From contig NZ_JAFKRG010000035.1 in the NCBI RefSeq assembly GCF_019038415.1, positions 1-64,000 on the forward strand: 64,000 bases of DNA, written 5' to 3'. The stretch's first letter is position 1. The number at the start of each line of letters is the position of its first letter. Positions 23,014 through 29,849 of the stretch are shown piece after piece. The notes beneath the pieces were generated by a model. That model was not told the DNA's origin. It searched no databases and was given only the letters and a program-made list of their open reading frames with translations. Source of the stretch: Synechococcus sp. CCY 9618. GTDB taxonomy: Bacteria > Cyanobacteriota > Cyanobacteriia > PCC-6307 > Cyanobiaceae. Position numbers and translations under genes: made by a program.

Positions 23014-24204
23014 ATGGCCCTCCAACCTGCCGCCGGCGCACGGGATCTGAACCCCGGCCAGGTGGACAGCAACCGGCGCCTCTCTGACCTGCTCGCCAGT
23101 GTCTACCGCCTCTGGGGCTACCAGGAGGTGGCGCCTCCCACCATCGAGCGTCTGGACACCCTGGAGGCCGGCGGGGCCATCGCCGAGCGGGAGCTGGTGC
23201 GGCTGGCCGCGGATGATCCCCTCGGCCTGCGGCCCGAGCTCACCGCACCGATCGCCCGGGCGGCCAGCACCCGCATGCTCGGTCGCCCGCGGCCCCTGCG
23301 GCTCTGGGCCAGCGGCACCACCTTCCGCAGCTTCACCGGCGATGGGGGCGGCCAGCGCATCAGCGAGCAGCTGCAGAGCGGCGTGGAACTGCTGGGCGAA
23401 CCCTCGCCGGCGGCGGACACCGAACTGGTGCATCTGCTGCTGGCAGCCGTCGCCACCCTGGGGTTGCGGCCCCAGCACCAGCCCACCCTGCTGGTGGGCC
23501 ACCACGGCCTGCTGACAGCCCTGCTCAGCCAGGTGGCGGCCGAGCAGCGCTCCGCCGCACGCCATGCCCTCACCGACTTCGATCCCCTGGCCCTGGGAGC
23601 CCTCAACCTGCCGGACAGCCAGCGCCAGCGCCTGCGGGCCCTGATCGGTCTGCGGGGGGAACCGGTGCAGGTGCTCTATCAGCTCGAGCAGTGGCTGGGG
23701 CCCATTCCCCTGCTGGAGACCCTGGCCGCCACCCTGGCCAGCGTGAATCCCTCCGCGTCGGCCCTCGGGGTGCGGGTGCAGCTGGATCCCACCTTCCAGC
23801 CCCATTTCGACCTTTACGACGGTCTGGTGTTCAAGCTCGTCTGCCAGGGGGGCGACGCCCCGGTGGCGATCGCCAGCGGCGGCCGCTACGACGCGCTGGT
23901 GGGCCGCTTCTGCAGCGACCTGTCCCAGGCGGCCGGCACGGGATTCGGCTTCGACGTGGAGGCGATCCGCGACCTGCTGGCGTCGGACACCTGTGGAGAG
24001 GCCGGCGATGGGCAGGGCCCGGGTCCCTGGCTGGTGGCCAGCGCCACCCCCGCCGGCCTGGGCCTGGCCCTCAGCCGCATGGGAGAGCTGCATCGCCGGG
24101 GCGAGGCCGCCGAGCTCTGCACCCGCCCCTGCGCCGACCGCGCCGAGGCGGAGCGCCTCGCCGGGGAACGGGGCTGCCGCGGTGCCGTCTGGCTGGCTGC
24201 CTAG
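23014..24204 (+). CDS. hisZ: ATP phosphoribosyltransferase regulatory subunit HisZ
   Basis: HisZ is a catalytically inactive histidyl-tRNA synthetase paralogue that activates the short form of HisG in the first step of histidine synthesis. The 396-aa protein has the class II synthetase-like core (GYQEVAPPTIERLD, LRPELTAPIARAAS, FDLYDGLVFKLVC, IASGGRYDALVGRF) without a C-terminal anticodon domain of normal length. The start at 23,014 fits that N-terminal pattern. An open frame continues upstream but overlaps the previous gene. Confidence 0.9.
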   Translation: MALQPAAGARDLNPGQVDSNRRLSDLLASVYRLWGYQEVAPPTIERLDTLEAGGAIAERELVRLAADDPLGLRPELTAPIARAASTRMLGRPRPLRLWASGTTFRSFTGDGGGQRISEQLQSGVELLGEPSPAADTELVHLLLAAVATLGLRPQHQPTLLVGHHGLLTALLSQVAAEQRSAARHALTDFDPLALGALNLPDSQRQRLRALIGLRGEPVQVLYQLEQWLGPIPLLETLAATLASVNPSASALGVRVQLDPTFQPHFDLYDGLVFKLVCQGGDAPVAIASGGRYDALVGRFCSDLSQAAGTGFGFDVEAIRDLLASDTCGEAGDGQGPGPWLVASATPAGLGLALSRMGELHRRGEAAELCTRPCADRAEAERLAGERGCRGAVWLAA

Positions 24205-24232
24205 GATCCGCGGCTGCCGCCTGCCCGCGTCG

Positions 24233-24460
24233 ATGGCCCACACGATCGTCACCAACGTCTGCGAAGGCGTGGCCGACTGCGTCGATGCCTGCCCGGTGGC
24301 CTGTATCCATCCCGGAGCGGGGGCCAACAGCAAGGGAACCGCTTTCTACTGGATCGATTTCGACACCTGCATCGACTGCGGCATCTGCCTGCAGGTGTGT
24401 CCGGTGGAGGGGGCGATCCTGCCGGAGGAACGGCCCGATCTGCAGAAGCCCGGCGGCTGA
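24233..24460 (+). CDS. Small 4Fe-4S (dicluster-type) ferredoxin
   Basis: This 75-aa electron carrier has two cysteine clusters. The second is canonical, CIDCGICLQVCP. The first, CEGVADCVDACPVACI, has the longer spacing of 7Fe-type ferredoxins. The ATG at 24,233 lies just past the hisZ stop. From memory, relatives have htpG directly after this gene, and here the displaced htpG start codon follows 87 bp downstream, which marks the element insertion. Confidence 0.92.
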   Translation: MAHTIVTNVCEGVADCVDACPVACIHPGAGANSKGTAFYWIDFDTCIDCGICLQVCPVEGAILPEERPDLQKPGG

Positions 24461-24485
24461 GCCGCGGCGGTTCGGAGACCCCACC

Positions 24486-24507
24486 CTCCGGCCCCTTGAG
24501 GCCGGAG
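24486..24507 (+). terminator. Hairpin between ferredoxin and former htpG start
   Basis: A perfect 8-bp stem, CTCCGGCC with GGCCGGAG, has a 6-nt loop 26 bp after the ferredoxin stop. No T-run follows, so it may be a weak terminator or a 5' leader structure of the original htpG transcript. Confidence 0.45.
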
Positions 24508-24547
24508 AGGGCCCCACCTAGGTTCAAGGCGATTCTTCTCAATCGTC

Positions 24548-24577
24548 ATGACGGTGCTGGAGCAGGGCCAGATGTAG
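24548..24577 (+). pseudogene. htpG: Displaced 5' end of htpG (native start codon, attL side)
   Basis: ATG at 24,548 opens MTVLEQGQ, which matches from memory the N-terminus of picocyanobacterial HtpG, and then hits a TAG at 24,575 because of the element. The bases from 24,563 to 24,573 equal those at 33,674-33,684, where the rest of htpG continues in the same phase. The native htpG promoter presumably lies just upstream and now reads into the element. Confidence 0.88.
24563..24573 (+). repeat. attL core, 11-bp direct repeat
   Basis: CAGGGCCAGAT occurs here and again at 33,674-33,684. Bases on each side differ between the copies, so the shared core is exactly 11 bp. It encodes Gln-Gly-Gln-Ile of HtpG. 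Confidence 0.88.
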
Positions 24578-24587
24578 GTGATGGGGG

Positions 24588-24593
24588 GCACTG
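24588..24593 (+). other. Right arm of reconstructed attP (GCACTG)
   Basis: In the circularised element the left end would join the right end at the core. GCACTG here would then mirror CAGTGC at 33,657-33,662, at distances of 14 and 11 bp from the core. Such inverted arms are expected for recombinase binding sites in attP of serine integrases. Confidence 0.45.
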
Positions 24594-24635
24594 TGGCGGT
24601 GCATGACCTGGACGCCCTGTGGAAAACTCAAAAAG

Positions 24636-24666
24636 ACCCTGCAGGGTGGTGATGGAGGCGCTCCAT
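24636..24666 (+). promoter_or_regulatory. Two adjacent palindromes, putative operator
   Basis: ACCCTGCAGGGT (24,636-24,647) is a perfect 12-bp palindrome. ATGGAG-GCG-CTCCAT (24,652-24,666) is a perfect inverted repeat just after it. Both lie before the first element gene (start 24,692) and may bind an element or helper-phage regulator. Confidence 0.45.
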
Positions 24667-24691
24667 AGCCTGAGCTACATGCGACAGCGCT

Positions 24692-24922
24692 TTGGCCCAG
24701 TCCGTCTTCGCCGCAACCACCAAGGAGGCCGCGACACAGCTCCGAGTCAGTGATGCAACCCTGTGGCGGTTGCGCCGGGAGGGGGTGCTGAAGGCTGGCG
24801 TGCACTACCGCGCCATGGGCACCGGCACCGCACGGCCGCCGTTGCTCTGGGACGTGGAAGCGTCGGATCAGGCACTGGCTCAGCGGTCCCGCCGCCTGCT
24901 CGCCGGCCAGCAGCAGGGCTGA
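24692..24922 (+). CDS. Small HTH (excisionase/MerR-like) protein
   Basis: The 76-aa protein contains a winged-helix-like DNA-binding region, KEAATQLRVSDATLWRLRRE, followed by a short wing and WDVEAS. This layout is common in small excisionase-type proteins of cyanobacterial elements. The start is a TTG at 24,692; no better start is visible close by. It is the first element gene, 3 bp upstream of the primase-helicase gene. It could be a recombination directionality factor or a transcription regulator; the sequence does not decide. Confidence 0.65.
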   Translation: MAQSVFAATTKEAATQLRVSDATLWRLRREGVLKAGVHYRAMGTGTARPPLLWDVEASDQALAQRSRRLLAGQQQG

Positions 24923-24925
24923 GCG

Positions 24926-27481
24926 ATGGCCACACACGGAGAGGCCCCGCACAGCCCTGGGGGGGGCGGCGGGGCCTGGGGAAGATCATCCTCAGCAAAT
25001 CGTACCGACGACTGGCGCCAGCTGCTGCCGCAGCTCGAAGGCCTCCCGCTGCTGCCGTGCGGGGCCGGGGCCGAGAACAAAGCACCGATCAACCCGGCGA
25101 CCGGCTACTGCCTCAGCGGCTGGGAGAAAGCCGCCTACAGCCCCGCCGAGATCCTCGGAATGAATGGGGTCGTCCGCTCCGTCGGCACCCGCACAGGGCC
25201 GGATGCTGACGGGCTGCTGGCGTTTGATCTGGATGGTGCCACGGCAATCAACCGGGCGATCAGCGCCGGTTGCGACCCCGCCGATGCTGAAACCTGGCAG
25301 ATCCTGCGCACCACCGACGCCAACCGGCGTAAGACGCTGTTCAGGGTGCCGCCCGAGCTGTGGCCCCTTCTCGGTGAAGTCAAAAGCGCCATCCAGACAA
25401 AGGCCAAGACCGCTAAGGCCAAAAGCGAACAGATCGAAGTGTTCTTCGGCGTCGGTCAGATCATCCTGGCCGGTGAACATGTCCCTTCCGGAGGCCACTA
25501 CATCTGGGAGAACGGACCCGCCGATCTGGCGGAAATCCCACCCGAGTGGTGGGCACTGGCCCTGGAGGTGGTCGGCGCACCCGCCGCACCAACACCAGCA
25601 GCAGCACCAAGGGACAGCACGATCAGCGACAGCGAGAAGGCCCGCGCCTGCCTCGCTGCCCTGGACCTGGCCCGCTTCGGCGACCACGACAACTGGGTGA
25701 AGGTCGGGCAGATCCTGCACTCTGTTGGTGATGACTCCCTGCTGGACGACTGGGATCGCTGGTCTGCTGGTGATCCGGCCAAGTACAAGCCCGGCGAGTG
25801 TTCCCGGAGATGGCGCACTTTCAAGGCCACCGGCAGCAGCAAAGGCGCCGCGACCCTTGGCACTCTCATCAAATGGAGCGGCCTGAGCTTCGGCAGCAGG
25901 AAGCGCAACAGCCCGCCGCCTCCGCCGCACCCTCCTGCAAGCTCACAGGAGCAGCAGCAGCCGGCCGAGCCTTTCACCCTGGAGTCCTACCGCTCCGACT
26001 GGCTGCCGCTGGTGATGAAGCACGTCTTCATGGCCAATGGTGAGCGGTGGATCTCTGTTGAAAACGTCCTCCACCAATGGACCGGGACGCACTACGGCCC
26101 CGTGGCGGACCTGGAGCTGGCTCCCAAGGTGGCCAGGTTTCTTTGCCGCCTGAGCTACTTCGACGTCAAGGCGGGAGAAGACGTGCATCACTGGGCCCGG
26201 CCCGCGCGAGTGGATGAGGCGATCCAATGGCTCAAGCGCCGCACCGTCGCCAGCATTGAAGACTTCAACCCAGCGAACGCTCTCAACCTCCAGAACGGCG
26301 TCCTCTCCTGGACCTGGGAAGGGCGGAGCCTCGTGACCCGCCTTGACCCCCACGATCCGGCGCAGCGGTTCACCTACTGCCAGGGCTACAGCTATGACCC
26401 CAACGCCAGTCGCGGCACCCTGGACCGGCTGCTGCAGGCCGTAGAAGACGGCGAGCAGGACACCTTCCAGAGGGTGATGGGGTCGGGCCTGGAGCTTGCC
26501 CGCTACCGCGCGATCCAGGGACGCCCACGGGCAATCCTGGCCATCGGCGACGGGCAGAACGGAAAGGACACACTGCAAGGTGCGATGAGCGAAACCCTTG
26601 GGAATCGTGGGTTTACCCACTGCAGCATCGGCGACTTCCAGCAGTACGACCGGGGCCGCAAGTTCCCACTGGCCCAGCTCTACCGCTCCAGGATCAACTG
26701 GTCTTCAGAGAACACCGGCTACGCCCGTCTGGAATCCATCCAGAGCTTGAAGACGGCAATCACCGGCGAACGGATGAGCTACGAGGTGAAGAACGTTCAG
26801 GAGATCTCCTACAGCCCGAACACGCTGCTGATCTTCAACTGCAACGATCCACCGCGTCTCGATGCGAGTAGCGCCGCGATGGAATCCAGGTGGCATGTCA
26901 TGGCGTTCCGAAAACGGTTCACCAGCCGGCCCGATCCAGCCAAGCCGAACGAACTGCAGGCTGATCCACGCCTGAAGGACGATCACCAGTTCATCCGCGA
27001 GGCCGTCTGCCCCGCAATGTTGAACTGGCTGCTGGAAGGGCTCCAGTTGGCCGTCTCTGAAGGCATCACCTACGACCCTGACAGCGAGGCCCTGGAGGCA
27101 GTACGGCGGGCGTCCTGCCACCTGTTCGACTTCGCGGATGACGCCGGCCTGAAGGCTCACACAGGCGGAAGTGTGGAGGCGTCCTACGTCTTCGAGCTGC
27201 TGTGGAACTGGTATCAGAGGCAGAGGATCCTCCACGTTGACCCGTCAACAAAGCGCCCCACCTGGAACACTCACGACCTGGGTGGCGATCACCCGGTGAA
27301 GATCCCCCGCGACTTGGCAGCACGCCTGCGCGCGGTGTTCCCGGAACTGCGCAGCGAACGCGGCACCGATAAAAGCCGCCGCTCAGTGCTCCGAGGCGTC
27401 CGTTTTGTAACCGCTGACACCAATGGCGGAGGCATAGAGGCCCCTGGCGGAGGCACGGCGGAGGCACGGGCGGAGGCATGA
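24926..27481 (+). CDS. Phage/plasmid primase-helicase (PrimPol-PriCT-D5/SF3)
   Basis: The 851-aa replication protein has an N-terminal primase-polymerase domain with the metal motif AFDLDG (about residue 99) and an IEVFFGVGQIILAGEHVPSG segment. A PriCT_2-like domain spans about 235-315. A D5 N-terminal domain precedes an SF3 helicase with Walker A GDGQNGKDT (about 541-549) and a LIFNCNDPPR motif. This layout is typical of P4-like and satellite replicons. It should open the origin and prime DNA synthesis after excision. Its last codons contain the left half of an iteron array, so gene and origin are fused in space. Confidence 0.9.
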   Translation: MATHGEAPHSPGGGGGAWGRSSSANRTDDWRQLLPQLEGLPLLPCGAGAENKAPINPATGYCLSGWEKAAYSPAEILGMNGVVRSVGTRTGPDADGLLAFDLDGATAINRAISAGCDPADAETWQILRTTDANRRKTLFRVPPELWPLLGEVKSAIQTKAKTAKAKSEQIEVFFGVGQIILAGEHVPSGGHYIWENGPADLAEIPPEWWALALEVVGAPAAPTPAAAPRDSTISDSEKARACLAALDLARFGDHDNWVKVGQILHSVGDDSLLDDWDRWSAGDPAKYKPGECSRRWRTFKATGSSKGAATLGTLIKWSGLSFGSRKRNSPPPPPHPPASSQEQQQPAEPFTLESYRSDWLPLVMKHVFMANGERWISVENVLHQWTGTHYGPVADLELAPKVARFLCRLSYFDVKAGEDVHHWARPARVDEAIQWLKRRTVASIEDFNPANALNLQNGVLSWTWEGRSLVTRLDPHDPAQRFTYCQGYSYDPNASRGTLDRLLQAVEDGEQDTFQRVMGSGLELARYRAIQGRPRAILAIGDGQNGKDTLQGAMSETLGNRGFTHCSIGDFQQYDRGRKFPLAQLYRSRINWSSENTGYARLESIQSLKTAITGERMSYEVKNVQEISYSPNTLLIFNCNDPPRLDASSAAMESRWHVMAFRKRFTSRPDPAKPNELQADPRLKDDHQFIREAVCPAMLNWLLEGLQLAVSEGITYDPDSEALEAVRRASCHLFDFADDAGLKAHTGGSVEASYVFELLWNWYQRQRILHVDPSTKRPTWNTHDLGGDHPVKIPRDLAARLRAVFPELRSERGTDKSRRSVLRGVRFVTADTNGGGIEAPGGGTAEARAEA

Positions 27482-27689
27482 AACCTTGTGGTAGCAACCA
27501 GATGGAGGCATCGGAGGCATAGATCTCAAATCAAATCCCCTACACGTGCGCGCGCGCACGCACATGCGCATGTGAAGGGCCCGTGACTTGGGAAAGATGC
27601 CTCCGATGCCTCCGAACGCCTGCGGTAACTCGATTCCATGCCTCCACCTATGCCTCCGTCATGCCTCCGTCATGCCTCCACATGCCTCC
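27428..27689. repeat. Mirror-symmetric iteron array, putative replication origin
   Basis: Six copies of GGAGGCA(T/C) start at 27,428, 27,449, 27,460, 27,472, 27,504 and 27,513. Seven inverted copies, ATGCCTCC, start at 27,597, 27,606, 27,638, 27,650, 27,661, 27,672 and 27,682. Counting outward from the centre, spacings are 9, 32, 12 and 11 bp on both sides. The innermost pairs form a perfect 17-bp inverted repeat (27,504-27,520 with 27,597-27,613). The array directly follows the primase-helicase gene, as in satellite islands whose origins have iterons on both sides of a melting region. Confidence 0.8.
27541..27574. repeat. 34-bp alternating purine-pyrimidine tract at array centre
   Basis: Every base from 27,541 to 27,574 alternates pyrimidine and purine. 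It contains two adjacent 14-bp palindromes, 27,546-27,559 (GTGCGCGCGCGCAC) and 27,561-27,574 (CACATGCGCATGTG). Such tracts can adopt Z-DNA or cruciform structure under negative supercoiling. A short AT-rich stretch lies directly to its left (27,521-27,536). Confidence 0.8.
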
Positions 27690-27749
27690 GCCAGCCATGA
27701 CCCCAACCACCCCACACCAGCCCGACAACCACCCACACCACCTGGACCC

Positions 27750-27896
27750 ATGGCCATGACCACCTGGCGCCCACGCGCTCAGCCCCGCTCTGCAGCCCCG
27801 GCAAGGCCCACACCGCCGCCTGCCCGGCCGATCCCTCCTGTGGATGAGCAGCTCGCCGCCTGGGTCCGGGAGCTGGCCCTGGGCGAGCTGGTGTAG
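27750..27896 (+). CDS. Small proline-rich hypothetical protein
   Basis: A 48-aa frame starts at the ATG at 27,750 with MAMTTWRPRAQP. It has a Pro/Ala/Arg-rich first half and ends in an amphipathic helix, DEQLAAWVRELALGELV. The frame is open further upstream, but that part crosses the iteron array and reads as low-complexity repeats. It ends 23 bp before the next gene. No family is recognised, and it may not be expressed. Confidence 0.4.
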   Translation: MAMTTWRPRAQPRSAAPARPTPPPARPIPPVDEQLAAWVRELALGELV

Positions 27897-27919
27897 CAGC
27901 ACGTCCGCAGGCTGACCCC

Positions 27920-28552
27920 ATGAGCACCATCACCGTCAACTGGCCCGCTGCCCCGCTCTCCGAGACCGGATGGCGCAACCGCCTCGAGGACCTGGCCGAG
28001 CGAGCCGAGGCGATGGTCGGCAAGACCTGCACGCTGCAGGATCAGGGCCGGCTGGCCGTGGAGTTCTGCGGCTTGCTGTGGCCCGCCCTATCCCCCGAGG
28101 TGATCGCCGGATCCTGCCGCGCCTCCCTATTGCTGGGGGCCCCTGGCGTGCTGATGGCCCCTGCCCCCGCCGATCAGCTGGGGGAGATCGCTGAGCGCCT
28201 GGACGCGATCTGGCACGCCGCACAGAGCGACCCCGCCCAGGCCGTGGTCGAGGCCCCGGTGCTGCTGCTGGAGCGCCCGCCAGAGCCGCCAGCCCCCCCG
28301 CCACCGCCTGCACCACCCCCAGCACCCGACAGCTGGCTCTCCGGCGCCGAGGTGTGCGAGCTGCTGGAGATCTCAGTCAGCACCCTGAAGAACTGGCGAA
28401 GTGCTGGCCGGTTCGGTCAAGGCTGGGGCAAGCGTGGTCGAGGCTTTGCCTTCTCACCTGAAGCTGTTGATGCAGTGATGAACCAACTCATTCCACCTGC
28501 TCTGGAAGAACTGATGGATGAGATCAGAACTGAAAGATCAGCAACAGAGTGA
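27920..28552 (+). CDS. HTH protein with proline-rich linker
   Basis: The 210-aa protein has a helical N-terminal domain of unknown family (residues 1-110). A Pro-rich linker at about 113-135 leads to a C-terminal MerR/excisionase-like HTH, SGAEVCELLEISVSTLKNWR, with a basic wing (GKRGRGFAF). It sits directly after the putative origin. Possible roles are replication control, recombination directionality or transcription control. Serine integrases normally need a separate directionality factor, and this and the 24,692 gene are the candidates in the element. Confidence 0.65.
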   Translation: MSTITVNWPAAPLSETGWRNRLEDLAERAEAMVGKTCTLQDQGRLAVEFCGLLWPALSPEVIAGSCRASLLLGAPGVLMAPAPADQLGEIAERLDAIWHAAQSDPAQAVVEAPVLLLERPPEPPAPPPPPAPPPAPDSWLSGAEVCELLEISVSTLKNWRSAGRFGQGWGKRGRGFAFSPEAVDAVMNQLIPPALEELMDEIRTERSATE

Positions 28553-28716
28553 ACCATTCCCACACAGCCGGCCCAGTGATGGCAAGGGTTCTCGGTGATT
28601 CTCATGGAATTCCAAGGTACTTCCTGGGGTGTTTGAGCTGCGGGTCCTTGGCGCCCTTGATTCCCGCAGGTAGTGAGCATTTTCTGTTTGTGTCCACCCT
28701 GATTAGCGGCTAGTAA

Positions 28717-28783
28717 ATACAGCTAACCCCTCCCGATAACCGGGCATGTTCACATCAATAGGCTAGCTGTATCCAGTGTGAAC
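28717..28783 (+). promoter_or_regulatory. Interleaved inverted repeats before the Nu1-like gene
   Basis: ATACAGCTA (28,717-28,725) pairs with TAGCTGTAT (28,764-28,772). GTTCACA (28,748-28,754) pairs with TGTGAAC (28,777-28,783). The two pairs interlock (A-B-A'-B'). They end 4 bp before the ATG at 28,788. They may be two operators for dimeric regulators or an RNA pseudoknot in the leader. Confidence 0.55.
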
Positions 28784-28787
28784 AGGC

Positions 28788-29288
28788 ATGAGCGAGCCGT
28801 TGTCCATCCGCGCCGCAGCTGCACAGCTGGGCCTGAAGTCTCACACCACGTTGCAGCGGCTGAAGGAGCGTGGCCTGCTGGATGCCTACCTGGCCGATGG
28901 GAAGATCGTGTTGCATCCGGCCGGTGAGCCCCACCTGCGGGACTGGGTGAAGGCCAGCACCCAGCAGCACGCGACACCGGCCCTCCGTGCTGCTGGCAAG
29001 GGTGGGAAGGTGCCGCCGTACGAGGAGAGCCGAGCACGGTCTGAGGAGCTGCGAGCGGACCTGCTGGAGGTGGAGCTGGGTGTGAAACAGGGTGAGCTGA
29101 TCCCGCGGGCGGCAGCGGTGGCAACCATGGCGAGAGTGGTAACGATCAGCCGCACCCGGCTGCTGGGTGTGCCCAGCCGGTTGCGGTCGCGCCTGCCTCA
29201 TCTCACCCTTGACGATCTGGCCGTGCTCGAAGAGCTGCAGCGAGAGGCCCTCGAAGAGCTGGCGGAGGGAAGATTCGATGGCGAGTGA
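28788..29288 (+). CDS. Nu1-like putative terminase small subunit
   Basis: The 166-aa protein begins with a winged-helix DNA-binding region, IRAAAAQLGLKSHTTLQRLK. A linker and a helical segment (EELRADLLEVELGVKQGELI) follow, then a C-terminal helical pair. This is the layout of phage Nu1/small-terminase proteins, which recognise packaging sites. In satellites, such a protein redirects a helper phage's large terminase to satellite DNA. No large terminase is encoded nearby. The assignment rests on layout and context, not on a decisive motif. Confidence 0.6.
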   Translation: MSEPLSIRAAAAQLGLKSHTTLQRLKERGLLDAYLADGKIVLHPAGEPHLRDWVKASTQQHATPALRAAGKGGKVPPYEESRARSEELRADLLEVELGVKQGELIPRAAAVATMARVVTISRTRLLGVPSRLRSRLPHLTLDDLAVLEELQREALEELAEGRFDGE

Positions 29289-29541
29289 TGAAGAACTGAT
29301 CGCGTGGTTCCTTCGTCGCCTCTCCCCGTCCGCGGTAGAATCCACTCACGACCGGCGAGGCGCGACCCGTCACGGCGCCCCGGTCACAGACATGCACCCC
29401 GACACCATTGCAGCCCTGCGGCTGCTGGTGCTCGCGTTGGAAGTCCACCCGGAAGATCTGGCCGAACTGGCGATCTACGGCGACATGCCCGAGCACCTGG
29501 CCGACGTGATTGACGACATCGACAGCGAAGAGGAGGAGTGA
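29278..29541 (+). CDS. Small acidic hypothetical protein
   Basis: The 87-aa frame starts at 29,278 (MASDEELIAWFLRRL) and overlaps the end of the Nu1-like gene by 11 bp. A second in-frame ATG at 29,392 gives MHPDTIAALRLLVLALEV. The C-terminus is strongly acidic (DDIDSEEEE), which could fit a DNA mimic or a structural cofactor. No family is recognised. Same strand and operon as the capsid gene. Confidence 0.45.
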   Translation: MASDEELIAWFLRRLSPSAVESTHDRRGATRHGAPVTDMHPDTIAALRLLVLALEVHPEDLAELAIYGDMPEHLADVIDDIDSEEEE

Positions 29542-29849
29542 TCCTTCACATCTGCGCGATGATGTAGCGAACTGCTCGAAGATCCCATGCAGACCTACAC
29601 CACCCCCCGCCACATGCCCGACGATGATGCACCCCGCCCGCCGGAATGCAGTCCGCTGGACAGCGCACAGTCGCGCCGTGCAGCGCGCCAGGGTGGCGAA
29701 ACCGGGCCAATCTGCCACCGATCAGGGATGCTGAACAGTGGTTCTATTCTGGTCTCCAGCGCCCCGGCGATGCCCTGATCGCTCCTATCTGGCCTTAGCC
29801 GGCGCTACCGGCGCCTATCCATCACTCGCCGCACAGGGGCCCCCTGTCG
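29542..29849. other. Gap before the capsid gene
   Basis: This 308-bp stretch has one weak open frame at 29,587-29,778 (63 aa, MQTYTTPRHMPDDDAP) with no recognisable character. GC-rich short repeats (CCGGCGC twice) lie near 29,797-29,815. I see no convincing gene or terminator. Confidence 0.4.

Noticed and set aside
27428-27689. Repeat array as a CRISPR
   Set aside because: Units are only 8 bp, spacers are 1-24 bp, and the two halves are in opposite orientation. This fits iterons, not CRISPR repeats.
29587-29778. 63-aa frame before the capsid gene
   Set aside because: Low-complexity composition and no recognisable domain or clear ribosome-binding site; kept only as part of the gap description.
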